Below, one piece after another: positions 17,031 to 26,235 of a DNA stretch of 64,000 nucleotides. The translations under genes and the position numbers were made by a program. Source of the stretch: Polaromonas sp. (GTDB taxonomy: Bacteria > Pseudomonadota > Gammaproteobacteria > Burkholderiales > Burkholderiaceae_C); assembly GCF_012927455.1 (NCBI RefSeq), contig NZ_JABBPE010000005.1, forward strand, positions 186,001 through 250,000. Direction: 5' to 3'. The notes under the pieces were generated by a model, which was not told the DNA's origin, did no database searches, and worked only from the letters and a program-made list of their open reading frames with translations. Within the stretch, counting starts at the first letter, position 1; each line of letters starts with the position of its first letter.

Positions 17031-18032
17031 TTAGTGCGGCAAGCGACGGCCCAACATTCGCTTCAATGATCCGCCAATGCGCTGCAGCAGGCTGCCTCCC
17101 GCCACTGCAGCAACGCTGGTTGCGGACCACTGAATGGTGTTGAGCATGTCCTGCCGCACCTCTGCAGACACGCTCTCGACCGCGTGCCGCTTTGCCGCAT
17201 CGGGGCTGGCGCGGAGTTGTCTGCGTTTCAGCGCAGCCGCCATCAAGGCCTGTTTCAGCGTCACCATCTTCACCGGCTTCGGGATGAAGCGGAAAATCTG
17301 GCCCTCGTTGATCAGCGTGATCACATCCACTGCATCCGCTGTGGCGGTATAAACCACCGTGACGATTTCAGGGTGCTCGTGCTTGAGCACCTTGAGCATC
17401 GTCGTGGTGTCCAGATTGGACACCCGAGTATCCGACACGATGATGCCAACATTCTGCTCGTCGAAGATGGCAACGGCCTCGGCCAGCGAAGTGGCATGGG
17501 CGACCTTGACCCCGCTTCCGAGCGCCAGCGCAATCAGTTGCCCCATCATCGGGTCGTCGTCAATCAGCAGTATGGTTTCCTCGCGGATATCGAGCTCGCT
17601 GTCGTCGTCGCCGCCCGGCAACGATTCGGCCAGCTGGCTTTTTGCAATGCTGGCTGCATCGGCGATGATCTTAGGCAGTTCCTTGATGTTCCACGGCTTG
17701 TTGACAAAACGAAATACCTCGCCGTCGTTGACTGAGCGCAGGATCGCCGGCAGGTCCGAATAGCCGGTGAGCAGGATGCGCATCGCGCGCGGAGAGATCC
17801 TGCGCGCCTCGTGCAGAAACTCGGAACCCATCATGCCGGGCATGCGCTGATCGCTGACGATCACGTCGAAGTCGTTCGTCTCTAGCAAGGCCAGCGCCTC
17901 ATTGCCGCTGGCCGCTGTCTTGACGTCGAATTGTTTTTTCAGCAGCCACTGGAGCGAACGCAAGATGCTCGGCTCATCATCGACGCAGAGCACCTGCCCG
18001 AGTTTTTCTGGAGTGCGGACTGCTTCCATCAT
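17031..18032 (-). CDS. Response regulator with two receiver domains and no DNA-binding domain
   Basis: A 333-residue protein. Receiver 1 (about 12-125) has VLCVDDE, the phospho-acceptor in VIVSDQRMPG, ILLTGYSD and FVNKPW. Receiver 2 (about 152-265) has LLIDDD, IIVSDTRVSN, VVYTAT and FIPKPVK. The remaining 65 residues show no known output domain. It overlaps the upstream histidine kinase stop by four bases (ATGA), so it is the cognate partner. The FxNKPW receiver style is common in RpfG-like and chemosensory regulators. Confidence 0.88.
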   Translation of the reverse strand: MMEAVRTPEKLGQVLCVDDEPSILRSLQWLLKKQFDVKTAASGNEALALLETNDFDVIVSDQRMPGMMGSEFLHEARRISPRAMRILLTGYSDLPAILRSVNDGEVFRFVNKPWNIKELPKIIADAASIAKSQLAESLPGGDDDSELDIREETILLIDDDPMMGQLIALALGSGVKVAHATSLAEAVAIFDEQNVGIIVSDTRVSNLDTTTMLKVLKHEHPEIVTVVYTATADAVDVITLINEGQIFRFIPKPVKMVTLKQALMAAALKRRQLRASPDAAKRHAVESVSAEVRQDMLNTIQWSATSVAAVAGGSLLQRIGGSLKRMLGRRLPH

Positions 18033-19912
18033 GCGTAGGCCCCTGACGTTTCAATGGCTTGCGTGGCGGCGTCCAGCGTGACCGGCAGAAACACGGTAAA
18101 AGTCGAGCCCTTGCCGAATTCGGTCGCGACCTTGATTTCACCGCCGTGCTCCTGCACGATGCTGAGCGCAATGGCCAGCCCCAGCCCGGTACCCTCGGAG
18201 GCCGCCTTGGTGGTGTAGTAGTTGTCGAAAATGTGCGGTAGCACCTCGGGCGCAATACCCGATCCGTTGTCGCTCACATCCACCCGAATGCGATCGTTCT
18301 CGACACAGCTGAACACCGTCACGGTGCCGTGATCCGCAACAATCGACTGGGACGCGTTATTGATCAGATTGAGGAACACCTGGTTGAGCTGCGACGCATT
18401 GCACTCTATTTTTGGCAGCGTACCGAAGGCCTCGACCAACTCGATATGGGTCGGAATCACGCTGCGGGCGATGTAGATCACGTTGTGCAAGCCCTTGTTG
18501 ATGTCAAACTCGGCGGTTTTGCTGCGGTCCAGGCGCGTGAAGTCGCGCAGGTTCTCGACCATCTCGCGCATCTGGCTGATGCCCAGCAGCGTGTCGCCCA
18601 GCATCTCCAGCGGCATCGACACATCCAGATCATCTTCGTCAATTGCCGTGATCTGGGCCCGCACCTTGGTGACGTTGAGTTTGACGCAGTCTGCATCGGT
18701 GCTTTTGACCAGTTGGGTCAACTTGCCGGCAACCTTCAGTGGCAGGCTGAAGTTGTTTAGCACGTCAATCACCATACTGACATTGTTGTGCGAGAACGCG
18801 AGCGGCGTGTTGAGCTGGTGCGCCACACCCGCGACCATCTGGCCGAGCGATGCCATTTTTTCGGACTGCGCGAGTTGTTGCTGCACATGCTCGCGCTCGC
18901 TTCCCTGCTGCACCAGAATGCGGTCGGCGCGGCGCACAATCGCGTACAGCGCAGCAAACAAAATGGCAAGCAAACCGATCACGATCAGCAGCGTGGTCCG
19001 GCTCGAGGCCTCGACCCTCGACTGGTTCGTGATGGCGACCGCCTCGACGTCGGACTGGTAATCGTCGGACGCTTTGCGAATCTGTACCGAGGTGGCCTTG
19101 ATCTGATCAAGGAACGGGGTCACATCCGAGTAGACCTCGAACACACCAACGATTTTGCTGGTGCCGGGCTCCAGCACCGGCAAGTAGCTGCCGATCAAAT
19201 CGCGGTTTTCAACAACGCCTTCAAAGGCACTGAATTTGCCGCGAAATGTCAATTCGCTGGACGGCTTGCCGTCGAGCGCCGCGGACTTCCAGCCGGCATT
19301 GGTGATCTTGTCCTCGCCCATCTGGGCGTGCTCTGACGAGTACACCGTGATGCCGCGCAAATCGAACACCTTGATCTTGAACACGGACGTCTTCTTCATC
19401 GCATCAAAGACCTTGGCGTTCAGCGCTGGAAAGTCCTTGAACGCAGCCAGCTGCTGGCCGACCTCGGTAAAACACGCCTTTTTCTCGCCGGGCGGCTTCA
19501 TCTTGCCGTCCGTCGGGTCCTTCACGTCGGCAATGGCGCGGCACCGGTCGACCGAAATGGCTTGCGCCCGCGCAACGTAAGGTGCGAAGTCGCGCTCCCA
19601 CAGCGTGTTGGCAAACAGCCGGGTCAGGTTGACGTTACCGGCTTCATGAATCGACAGCAGATCGCGCCGCGCCGCCGAATCCTGCTGCGTCGCAAAACCT
19701 TCCTGCACCTGTTTGAAAAATGCACCCTGCTTTTGCTGCACGCTCTGAAAGAACTTTCCCTGGTCACGCTCAAAGTACGTCAGCGCCAGCGCCACCACGA
19801 TAAACAGACCAAATCCGGTCAGCGAAAAATAGCGCACCAGTTGAAAGCGAGCATCCGCAACTTTGGCGGACAGCACCGAATTGATTTTTATTTTTTTCTG
19901 GGTGCTTGGCAT
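18029..19912 (-). CDS. Membrane-bound sensor histidine kinase with a periplasmic sensor domain
   Basis: A 627-residue protein. TM1 is at about residues 30-48, followed by a large periplasmic domain (about 50-300, CACHE-like: VFKIKVFDLRGITVYSSE, GVFEVYSDVTPFLDQI) and TM2 at about 304-324. There is no HAMP or PAS domain. A short coiled coil precedes the H-box GVAHQLNTPLAF (His near residue 365). The ATPase part has NQVFLNLINNASQSI (N-box), DNGSGI, and GTGLGLAIA (G-box). It is co-transcribed with the dual-receiver regulator. Confidence 0.9.
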   Translation of the reverse strand: MPSTQKKIKINSVLSAKVADARFQLVRYFSLTGFGLFIVVALALTYFERDQGKFFQSVQQKQGAFFKQVQEGFATQQDSAARRDLLSIHEAGNVNLTRLFANTLWERDFAPYVARAQAISVDRCRAIADVKDPTDGKMKPPGEKKACFTEVGQQLAAFKDFPALNAKVFDAMKKTSVFKIKVFDLRGITVYSSEHAQMGEDKITNAGWKSAALDGKPSSELTFRGKFSAFEGVVENRDLIGSYLPVLEPGTSKIVGVFEVYSDVTPFLDQIKATSVQIRKASDDYQSDVEAVAITNQSRVEASSRTTLLIVIGLLAILFAALYAIVRRADRILVQQGSEREHVQQQLAQSEKMASLGQMVAGVAHQLNTPLAFSHNNVSMVIDVLNNFSLPLKVAGKLTQLVKSTDADCVKLNVTKVRAQITAIDEDDLDVSMPLEMLGDTLLGISQMREMVENLRDFTRLDRSKTAEFDINKGLHNVIYIARSVIPTHIELVEAFGTLPKIECNASQLNQVFLNLINNASQSIVADHGTVTVFSCVENDRIRVDVSDNGSGIAPEVLPHIFDNYYTTKAASEGTGLGLAIALSIVQEHGGEIKVATEFGKGSTFTVFLPVTLDAATQAIETSGAYA

Positions 19913-20020
19913 GTAGGGTTTCCTGAAACCGCGAGTTTAAGGTCAAGCAACGGCGCCACCCAAGCAGATTGATGCTTTCTTGAGCTAGATCATTTGCGCC
20001 CTGACGCCTGACGCCGAACA

Positions 20021-20056
20021 TGCAACTGCAACTGCAACTGCAACTGCAACTGCAAC
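20021..20056. repeat. Hexanucleotide microsatellite (TGCAAC)6
   Basis: Six perfect tandem copies of TGCAAC, followed by TGCC. It lies between the histidine kinase start (19912) and the left attachment site (20127). There is no convincing gene over it; a frame through it would encode only alternating Val-Ala on the minus strand. Confidence 0.9.
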
Positions 20057-20126
20057 TGCCTTGCCCCGTGGTGGAGCAAAGGCAGTGGGCAAAGAAAAAG
20101 CACCCTGGAAGGCGCTTGATCGTTGA

Positions 20127-20189
20127 CTTACTGGAGGAGAGGGAGGGATTCGAACCCTCGGTACCTTAAGGTACGCCTGATTTCGAGTC
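20127..20189. repeat. Left attachment repeat of the genomic island (partial tRNA-Ser copy)
   Basis: A 63-bp direct repeat of 62810-62872, with one mismatch (A at 20169, C at 62852). It holds the CCA end, acceptor 3' strand, T arm, variable arm and anticodon region of tRNA-Ser(CGA) on the minus strand, then diverges at 20190. The 5' half of the tRNA is missing, so this copy is not a working tRNA. It marks the left end of a 42.7-kb element. Confidence 0.9.
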
Positions 20190-20317
20190 GGGCAGAATAT
20201 AGATTTCGCTATGTTGATCAATGTTGACATAAACTATATAAATCAACAAGTTAGGCTTGTTTTCTCCAGAAATTGCAGCCTGAGTGTTGAAGCGTATTCC
20301 CTAAAATTGGGGGTTTT

Positions 20318-20366
20318 TGGCTACATGGTGGCTACATGGTGGCTACATGGATTGCCCATGTAGCCA
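20318..20366. promoter_or_regulatory. Integrase arm-type repeats: three tandem TGGCTACATGG plus one inverted copy
   Basis: Perfect 11-bp copies begin at 20318, 20329 and 20340; an inverted copy (CCATGTAGCCA) is at 20356-20366. Two further copies lie just inside the right end (62736-62757). Repeats in the same sequence at both inner ends of an integrated element are what arm-type integrase sites look like. They also lie directly before the integrase start and may influence its transcription. Confidence 0.7.
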
Positions 20367-20385
20367 AACAACAAGGGGGTGGGTC

Positions 20386-21741
20386 ATGGCCCGACCAAAG
20401 AAAAGCGAAGCACCAGATCTAGCCGTGCGGGTAAACCTGACTGTTGGAGCAATCGACCGCCTGACCTGCCCAACAGGCAAGAAGCAGGCGTTTATGCGAG
20501 ACAGTGAAGCGCCTGGTCTTCGGGTGCGAGTAACCCCTGCCACGGCCCAAAATCCCAAAGGCGTTAAAGCATTCGTGTTCGAGGCGAAGCTGAACCGGCA
20601 AACCATTCGCCGCACTATTGGGGACGTTCGAGCATGGAGCATTGAAGCCGCCCGCAATGAGGCGCACCAACTGCGCGTGACCTTGGACAGCGGGACAGAC
20701 CCGCGAGAGGTTGAGCGCCAGCAACAAGCTGACAAAGCTGTAAAGGCCAGCGCCGCCGCAGCCCATGCCGTGACCGTGGGTGAGGTTTGGGCCGTGTATC
20801 TAAAGGCCCGCCGCTTGCACTGGGGCGATCGTCACTACACCGAGCATCTTTTGCTGGTCAAGCCCGGCGGAGTCGCATCCAACCGCGCTGCAGGTGGCGT
20901 GACCGCGCCGGGAATACTGCACTCGCTGATGGCCTTGCCCCTGCGTGACTTGACAGCGCCAGTAATCGAATCGTGGGCCGCACGCGAAACACAAACCCGG
21001 CCAGCTGCTGCCCGCCTTGCATGGCGATGCCTTAAAGCCTTTCTAAGCTGGTGCTCTGAGCAGCCGGAATATGCGCCCGCGCTGCAATCAGCAAATCCAG
21101 CTAAGACAAAGAAGGCCCGCGAGTCTTTGGGGAAATCCGGCGTAAAACAGGATGCACTCCTCAAAGAACAACTACCCGCATGGTTCGACGCGGTGGGCCA
21201 ACTACAAAACCCGGTGATAGCCGCCTACCTGCAGACCTTATTGTTGACCGGTGCAAGGGCTGGCGAGGTGCTGGGTTTGCGCTGGGATGACATAAACACG
21301 AAATGGCGCGGGTTGACTATTCGAGACAAAGTGGAGGGAACGCGCGTTATCCCATTTACGCCCTATGTCGCGCACCTACTGGTCGCCCTGCCCCGCCGCA
21401 ATGAGTTTGTTTTTTCCAGCACCATTGCTGCCGGTGGAACCGTAGTCATACCGCGTAACCCGCATCACGATGCGTGCAAGGTGGCTGGCATTGACGACCT
21501 AACAATTCACGGCCTGCGCCGTTCGTTTAAGTCCCTGACAGAGTGGTTAGAGATTCCCGCCGGGGTGGTGGCTCAAATCATGGGCCACAAGCCAAGCGCC
21601 ACAGCTGAAAAACACTACACCGTGCGTCCGCTTGACCTGCTGCGAATTCACCATGAAAAAATTGAAGCGTGGATTCTGGAGCAAGCCGGGATTGTGTTCG
21701 ATGCCAAGGTCGCGCCCGGCAAGTTGCGCGTTGCTTCATAA
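20386..21741 (+). CDS. int: Tyrosine recombinase / phage-type integrase
   Basis: A 451-residue protein starting at the ATG at 20386; a longer open frame runs back into the arm repeats and is unlikely to be translated. The N-terminal DUF4102-like arm-binding domain (AIDRLTCPTGKKQAFMRDSE, about 15-95) is followed by a SAM-like core-binding domain and the catalytic domain with Arg in LLTGARAGEVLGLRWDD, HGLRRSF, GHKPSA and the nucleophile Tyr in KHYTVR. It sits 200 bases inside the left attachment repeat, so it is the recombinase of this island. It appears intact. Confidence 0.94.
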   Translation: MARPKKSEAPDLAVRVNLTVGAIDRLTCPTGKKQAFMRDSEAPGLRVRVTPATAQNPKGVKAFVFEAKLNRQTIRRTIGDVRAWSIEAARNEAHQLRVTLDSGTDPREVERQQQADKAVKASAAAAHAVTVGEVWAVYLKARRLHWGDRHYTEHLLLVKPGGVASNRAAGGVTAPGILHSLMALPLRDLTAPVIESWAARETQTRPAAARLAWRCLKAFLSWCSEQPEYAPALQSANPAKTKKARESLGKSGVKQDALLKEQLPAWFDAVGQLQNPVIAAYLQTLLLTGARAGEVLGLRWDDINTKWRGLTIRDKVEGTRVIPFTPYVAHLLVALPRRNEFVFSSTIAAGGTVVIPRNPHHDACKVAGIDDLTIHGLRRSFKSLTEWLEIPAGVVAQIMGHKPSATAEKHYTVRPLDLLRIHHEKIEAWILEQAGIVFDAKVAPGKLRVAS

Positions 21742-21783
21742 ATCCCTAAAATGTAGACACTTCAACGTATATCCAAAACCATC

Positions 21784-22032
21784 ATGATGAATCTACAGAT
21801 TGCCAAATGGGGAAACAGCCTTGCTGTGCGCATCCCTGCTGACTATGTGCGCCAAATTGGCGTCAAAGAAGGCGACCAGCTGCAAGCCCATCTAAGCGCT
21901 GATGGCGCACTTAACTTGCGGCCATCTCTGTGGAACCGCAAATTATTTGCACACGAACTAACCAGCAACACTTTAACGCTGCCCATGGGCATGTCGGTGA
22001 TGGAACAGCTGCGCCAAGAGGCGCGCTATTGA
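21784..22032 (+). CDS. vapB: AbrB/MazE-type antitoxin (VapB)
   Basis: An 82-residue protein with a swapped-hairpin AbrB DNA-binding domain at the N-terminus (LQIAKWGNSLAVRIPADYV, VKEGDQL). The C-terminal half is the toxin-binding tail. Its stop overlaps the toxin start by one base (TGATG), the usual vapB-vapC layout. VapB neutralises VapC and represses the operon. Confidence 0.88.
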   Translation: MMNLQIAKWGNSLAVRIPADYVRQIGVKEGDQLQAHLSADGALNLRPSLWNRKLFAHELTSNTLTLPMGMSVMEQLRQEARY

Positions 22033-22454
22033 TGTTGTATGTTGATACCAGCGTGTTAGTGGCTCTGTGCACGCATGAGGGCAAGACCGCCGCCGTGGTC
22101 AAGTGGTATTCCGATTGCACCGAAGAACTGGCATCTGCTGCCTGGTGCGTCACAGAGTTTGCCAGCGCCATGGGACTCAAGCAGCGCACCGGGCAGCTGA
22201 CAGAGACCCAGGCGCAAACCGCATGGATGCAGTTTGAACGCATCTGTGCCAACGACCTGCATTTGCTGCCGGTGGAAGTCATGACGTTTCACAGGGCGGC
22301 CATGCTAACCATGGATGCAGCCGCAGGCTTGCGTGCGGGCGATGCCTTGCACCTTGCGTCTGCCATGGAGGCCAAGGCACAAGGGATGGTGACCCTGGAT
22401 GTCGTGTTGGCCAAGAACGCCAAACGGTTCAAAGTGAAGCCGGTCGCGATTTAG
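22032..22454 (+). CDS. vapC: PIN-domain ribonuclease toxin (VapC)
   Basis: A 140-residue PIN domain. The acidic residues expected for the metal site are visible: Asp in MLYVDTSVLV, Glu in WCVTEFASA, Asp in RAGDALHLASA and Asp in VTLDVVLAKNAKRF. VapC toxins cut tRNA or rRNA. It pairs with the gene just upstream and may help retain the island through post-segregational effects. Confidence 0.9.
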   Translation: MLYVDTSVLVALCTHEGKTAAVVKWYSDCTEELASAAWCVTEFASAMGLKQRTGQLTETQAQTAWMQFERICANDLHLLPVEVMTFHRAAMLTMDAAAGLRAGDALHLASAMEAKAQGMVTLDVVLAKNAKRFKVKPVAI

Positions 22455-22754
22455 CTACATCAAGGTATACGGCGATTCAGGGCCGCGCCAGGTGCACTGT
22501 GCACGGGCTGGATTGAAATCGCCATTGATGCCGGGCAAGACATTCCCGCACCGTCGCACATTTGAATGACTGCGCGCAGCCCATCCCTGAATCGAGGGCT
22601 AGCTGTGGCCACTGGTAGAGAGTGCCTACGCACAGAACCGGCAGATCGCATGGCTGTTGCTGCACCGCTGAGAGCCGACACTTACCATCGTCTGATTTCT
22701 GATTGCCAACTGCTCGGCGCGTTTGAGCGTCAAGTTGTGTTGACATTCGGTTAT

Positions 22755-22781
22755 AAAAAAGCCCGCGCGAGGCGGGCTTTT
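22755..22781 (-). terminator. Rho-independent terminator for the lipoprotein gene
   Basis: The plus strand reads AAAAAAGCCCGCGCGAGGCG followed by GGCTTTT. On the minus strand this is a GCCCGCC/GCGCGGGC hairpin followed by six T residues. It lies 19 bases past the stop of the minus-strand gene at 22800 and probably marks the downstream end of the polysaccharide operon. Confidence 0.8.
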
Positions 22782-22799
22782 CGAGAGGTCAGAGGAGGC

Positions 22800-23516
22800 T
22801 CAGCTACCAGCGCCCGTGGCACCCGTGGCGAAAACTGCTCGGATATCGTCAATGGCTGCGGCTACTAGCGCCTTTATCGCGGCCTCTGATGGTAAGCCCG
22901 TGACCGTGACGATAAGAGCCTTCAACAGCTTTTCAAGATCGGCGTCGTCGGTTGAGGTCAACGGGTTGGCCGTGAACGCCGTGGATAGAAATCCGGCACT
23001 GCTCAAGCTCAGGCTTGGCAGCATCTTTTTCAGCTCCGGAATGAAGTCGCGTGTGATGCGCAGCGTCAGGGCGGGGGTGTCGGCCAGCAGCGCCCGGGTC
23101 GTAGCCAAGGCAAACCAGCTTTCTGGGCTTGTGTTGTCCTCCATGCCGGGAACGCTGCGCAGATAGCGCACCAGCATGTTGGTCATGGGCGTGATGTTGC
23201 CTGTTTGCGTCGCGCCAGAGCCGCTGGTGACCGAGTACAGCGTGGTAGCGCCGGCCGTGATGGACAGCAGGCAAGGGCCGACGCCGTTGTTGATCAGAAC
23301 CGTGAACGAACCGTCCGAGTTCGAGGTGCCCGAGCCAGTGCCGGTCTTGCAGGTTGCCGACACGGCGCCAACCAAAGCCTTGCCGGTAGCGGCGGTGCCG
23401 TTGAGGGATAAAGTCGATCCGCCACCGAGGCTTCCACCGCCGTCGCCGCCGCAAGCGGCCAGCAAAGCGCTGCCACTCAGAACCAAGCTTGCCAAAACGA
23501 TTCTGTTTAAACGCAT
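22800..23516 (-). CDS. Predicted secreted lipoprotein of unknown function
   Basis: A 238-residue protein. It starts MRLNRIVLASLVLSGSALLA and is followed by a lipobox (LLAAC), then a Gly-rich linker (GGDGGGSLGGGS). An AAAGGGA ribosome site supports the ATG at 23516 over earlier in-frame ATGs. Residues about 30-110 look like a carboxypeptidase-regulatory-like beta domain (ATGKALVGAVSATCKTGTGS). The rest is helical. It is the last gene on the minus strand after the YjbH-type protein, about 110 bases away, so a role in polysaccharide export or anchoring is possible. Confidence 0.75.
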   Translation of the reverse strand: MRLNRIVLASLVLSGSALLAACGGDGGGSLGGGSTLSLNGTAATGKALVGAVSATCKTGTGSGTSNSDGSFTVLINNGVGPCLLSITAGATTLYSVTSGSGATQTGNITPMTNMLVRYLRSVPGMEDNTSPESWFALATTRALLADTPALTLRITRDFIPELKKMLPSLSLSSAGFLSTAFTANPLTSTDDADLEKLLKALIVTVTGLPSEAAIKALVAAAIDDIRAVFATGATGAGS

Positions 23517-23626
23517 TTCCATCCCTTTACTACAAGTTGTATAAAACGTATCCACTTGATACCCCGGGCTTGATGCTAGCCGATCTGCCCTTGCAGAGTC
23601 ACCGGCAAACATCAAAAATTGATAAA

Positions 23627-25792
23627 TTAATTAATTTTTTCGCGCGCATACAAGTAAAAAGACTCCCGCATGCGCTGCACTTGGCTCTTGATGTAGTCCG
23701 GCGCGATGCGGCCCGAGTTGAGCAGCTCCACTTCGGGCTTGTAATTCAGGTTTACCGGTCGCACGGCCGCGTCGTCCACAAAATTGCCTGTGTTTCCGCC
23801 GGTGGTTAGCCGGGTGCGGATCGACTGCGCATAACGCGGGGTGCCAGTGATCTGCAGCGGGCCGGCTCCCATGGCTTGGCGCGGTCCCAGCGGCAGGCTC
23901 AGCTCCAGCCCCACAAAGGTGTTGTTGCCGCCCTTGCGCGCAAACAACTGCACTGCCACATCACTAAACCATCGCGTAAAGGTCAAGGCCGGGCCTGTTG
24001 AGCGGTCGGTGTACTGCTGGTAGCCGGCCTCAATCCAGGTCTGGGGGTTGAACCTCCAGCGGTACGAAGCCGCATAGGCCTCTTCGATACGAGGCAGCAC
24101 GTCGGCCTGGTGCCGCATATAGCTGCCCTTCAGGTGCAGCGTGTCGTCGTTCCAAGGCAGGAACATGATGGACTCGCCCTCGGCCCCGCGGTCGTCGTAG
24201 TTATACCGCCCTGCCCCAACGCTGGTGAACAAGCGCGGCCCGAGCCAAAAAGACTGCTGCAGCGCCACCGTTTTCAGGCCATTGCGGTGCAGCGAGCTGG
24301 CAAACACCCGCCCCGGCTCGACGTTGTCGCTATGAGCTAGACGCTGCACCACGTCGGCGTAGACCTCGGCACCCTTCCACAAGCCCACCGTACTGCGCAC
24401 CTGGGCCGCCAGCGAATAGTCGAAAGCACCATACTCCGTGCCCAGCGTGTAATTGAGCAGGGGTTTGAGCTCCATACGCAGCCAGGTCCGGCGGCGCCCG
24501 GCCCCGGCCTCGCCTGCGGCCCACTGCACAGCGGCATAGCCCGGCAGCCGCCCAAAACCCAGCGTGTCCTGCACGCGCGCAGCATCGCCATCACGCAGAA
24601 AGCTGCGGTATGCCGCCACCTCGACCGAGGTTTCAGACACCACCAGCCCGGCCTTGCGCGTGATCGCATGCGCGCGCACCGTGCCCGCTGGCGCGTACTC
24701 GGCCGCCAGCCCCAGCACCACGCCCAGGGCATCGGCCTCGTTGTGCAGATAGCGGTGGTTTTCGTACTCCACCACCAGCTGGTCGCCCAATGTGCCCACG
24801 CGCACCCGGTCCAGGCCGGTGGCGCGCAGCGCGCGGGCCAAATCGTCCAGCCGGTCTTGCGCTGTGGCCACCATGACGCCGGTAGCAGGGGCAGCGCCGG
24901 CTTGCACCATTGGAGCTAGCGATGGCAAGGGTTTGGCGTCGGCATCGACCCGAGCCTGGCGGGTTTTGTCAGCTGTGCCCAGCGGCACGATCAGCGACAC
25001 ATTAAAACTTGTCGCATCGGCCGCGCGCCCCGCCAGGTTGGTGGCGCCGAATGAGCGCTGCAGTGTGCCCACCAATTGCGCGTCGCCCAGCCAGGGCAGC
25101 ACCTCCGAGTAGTAGCGCAGGCCGGCGTGGCGCTGCGTGCCATCGGTTTCGGCCAGCAGCGTGGCGCGGCTGCTTCCCAGCTTGAACTCAGCCCCGCCGA
25201 ATACGCCATCCAGCGCCTTTGCGCCTTTGGCCTGCCCCAGCGCCGGCTTGCCCCGTGCATAGCCCAGCGACCAGCGCAACGGGCCGTATTCATCGCTGGC
25301 CACCGCGTACTTTGAGCTGAACAACACTGCGCCACCGCCGATGTCGGTTGCGCCCACGGCCAGCCTGGGCAGGCCGCGCAGCTCAATCGGCAGTTGCCAC
25401 TTGAGGTTGGCTGAGATGTCGCTGATGCCTCCCGTCAGATTGAACGCGCCGGGCGAGATGGCAAATCGGTTTGAATACTCCGCAAATCGTCCGAAGAGTT
25501 CAACCCGGGGCAGCAGGCCAATGCCCATCGAGAAGTTTCGTTGGCGATCGAGCTTGCCAAACTTCGGGTCCTGATAGTTGCCCAGGCTCAGTGCCAAGTC
25601 ACCCGAACCCAGCACATAAGCCGATGGAATGGTCAGCCCGCCGGTAGCGCCCAGGCTGGCCACGCCCAAGCCTTGCGCCTGCACCGCCGTGACCTGGCAC
25701 AACGCCAGCCCCAGCACGGTGGTGGCCCATCGGGCGGCGGGCGGGCGTCGGGGATACAGGCCTGCCGACATCTCAGTTACTTTAATTATCAT
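23627..25792 (-). CDS. YjbH-family outer-membrane polysaccharide protein
   Basis: A 721-residue protein with a signal peptide ending AVQAQ; the ATG at 25771 (MSAGLYPRR) gives a more normal signal sequence than the first ATG. The first 240 residues match the YjbH/DUF940 beta-barrel start (GGLTIPSAYVLGSGDLALSL, SMGIGLLPRVELFGRF). A second barrel region follows a soluble middle part. YjbH proteins accompany group-4-like exopolysaccharide systems and are thought to help polymer pass the outer membrane. It closes the biosynthetic operon. Confidence 0.82.
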   Translation of the reverse strand: MIIKVTEMSAGLYPRRPPAARWATTVLGLALCQVTAVQAQGLGVASLGATGGLTIPSAYVLGSGDLALSLGNYQDPKFGKLDRQRNFSMGIGLLPRVELFGRFAEYSNRFAISPGAFNLTGGISDISANLKWQLPIELRGLPRLAVGATDIGGGAVLFSSKYAVASDEYGPLRWSLGYARGKPALGQAKGAKALDGVFGGAEFKLGSSRATLLAETDGTQRHAGLRYYSEVLPWLGDAQLVGTLQRSFGATNLAGRAADATSFNVSLIVPLGTADKTRQARVDADAKPLPSLAPMVQAGAAPATGVMVATAQDRLDDLARALRATGLDRVRVGTLGDQLVVEYENHRYLHNEADALGVVLGLAAEYAPAGTVRAHAITRKAGLVVSETSVEVAAYRSFLRDGDAARVQDTLGFGRLPGYAAVQWAAGEAGAGRRRTWLRMELKPLLNYTLGTEYGAFDYSLAAQVRSTVGLWKGAEVYADVVQRLAHSDNVEPGRVFASSLHRNGLKTVALQQSFWLGPRLFTSVGAGRYNYDDRGAEGESIMFLPWNDDTLHLKGSYMRHQADVLPRIEEAYAASYRWRFNPQTWIEAGYQQYTDRSTGPALTFTRWFSDVAVQLFARKGGNNTFVGLELSLPLGPRQAMGAGPLQITGTPRYAQSIRTRLTTGGNTGNFVDDAAVRPVNLNYKPEVELLNSGRIAPDYIKSQVQRMRESFYLYAREKIN

Positions 25793-26235
25793 TATTTAGC
25801 TATTTGAAACAATCTATGGGCCGTCGCGCGTTATGGGGTGTAGGCGTGCCGATGAGAGGCACATGGCCGATCAGATGGCAGCTGATTGAGGGGTTCTTGC
25901 AACACCGGCGGCGGCGATCGGTCCGAAATGCCCGGAACACTAGAGCCCCCCATCCGTTGGTAAAGAAGGGGCCGCTGGTCACTATTAAATTAGTAGCTGC
26001 TTGCGCCCGTCAGATATGGGCTGGAAGCTTATTTGATGCTGATTGGTGGCCGGGTGGAGGTGGCTTTTGCTATCGCCTGGGGCGTTCAATAAATTGCCGC
26101 CCCGCCCGGCAACTCCCATACACCGCCAGCGTCTGCCTGATCACGATGCGCTCGTCCAACTCCTTGAGCGCACGTTGGCCAGGACCAATGTGAGTGCGTG
26201 CTGATACGGCCAGCCTCCGCCAGTCCGGGAAGTCT
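25793..26235. other. Intergenic stretch with one repeat copy and no supported gene
   Basis: About 440 bases between the YjbH-type gene and the WbuB-like transferase. It contains the interspersed repeat at 25981-26041. The remaining sequence has no ribosome site, family motif or terminator that I can support. A 61-residue frame at 26070-26255 (minus) ends inside the transferase gene and is rejected. Confidence 0.5.
25981..26041. repeat. Interspersed repeat, TAGCT...GCCCGT family
   Basis: Contains ATTAGTAGCTGCTTGCGCCCGT then ATGGGCTGGAAGCTTATTTG in the same orientation as the copy at 10002. Its presence inside the island, as well as outside, suggests the island has resided in related genomes. 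Confidence 0.6.

Noticed and set aside
19985..20230. 81-residue frame with an Ala-Val repeat
   Set aside because: It arises from the TGCAAC microsatellite and the partial tRNA copy; not a plausible protein.
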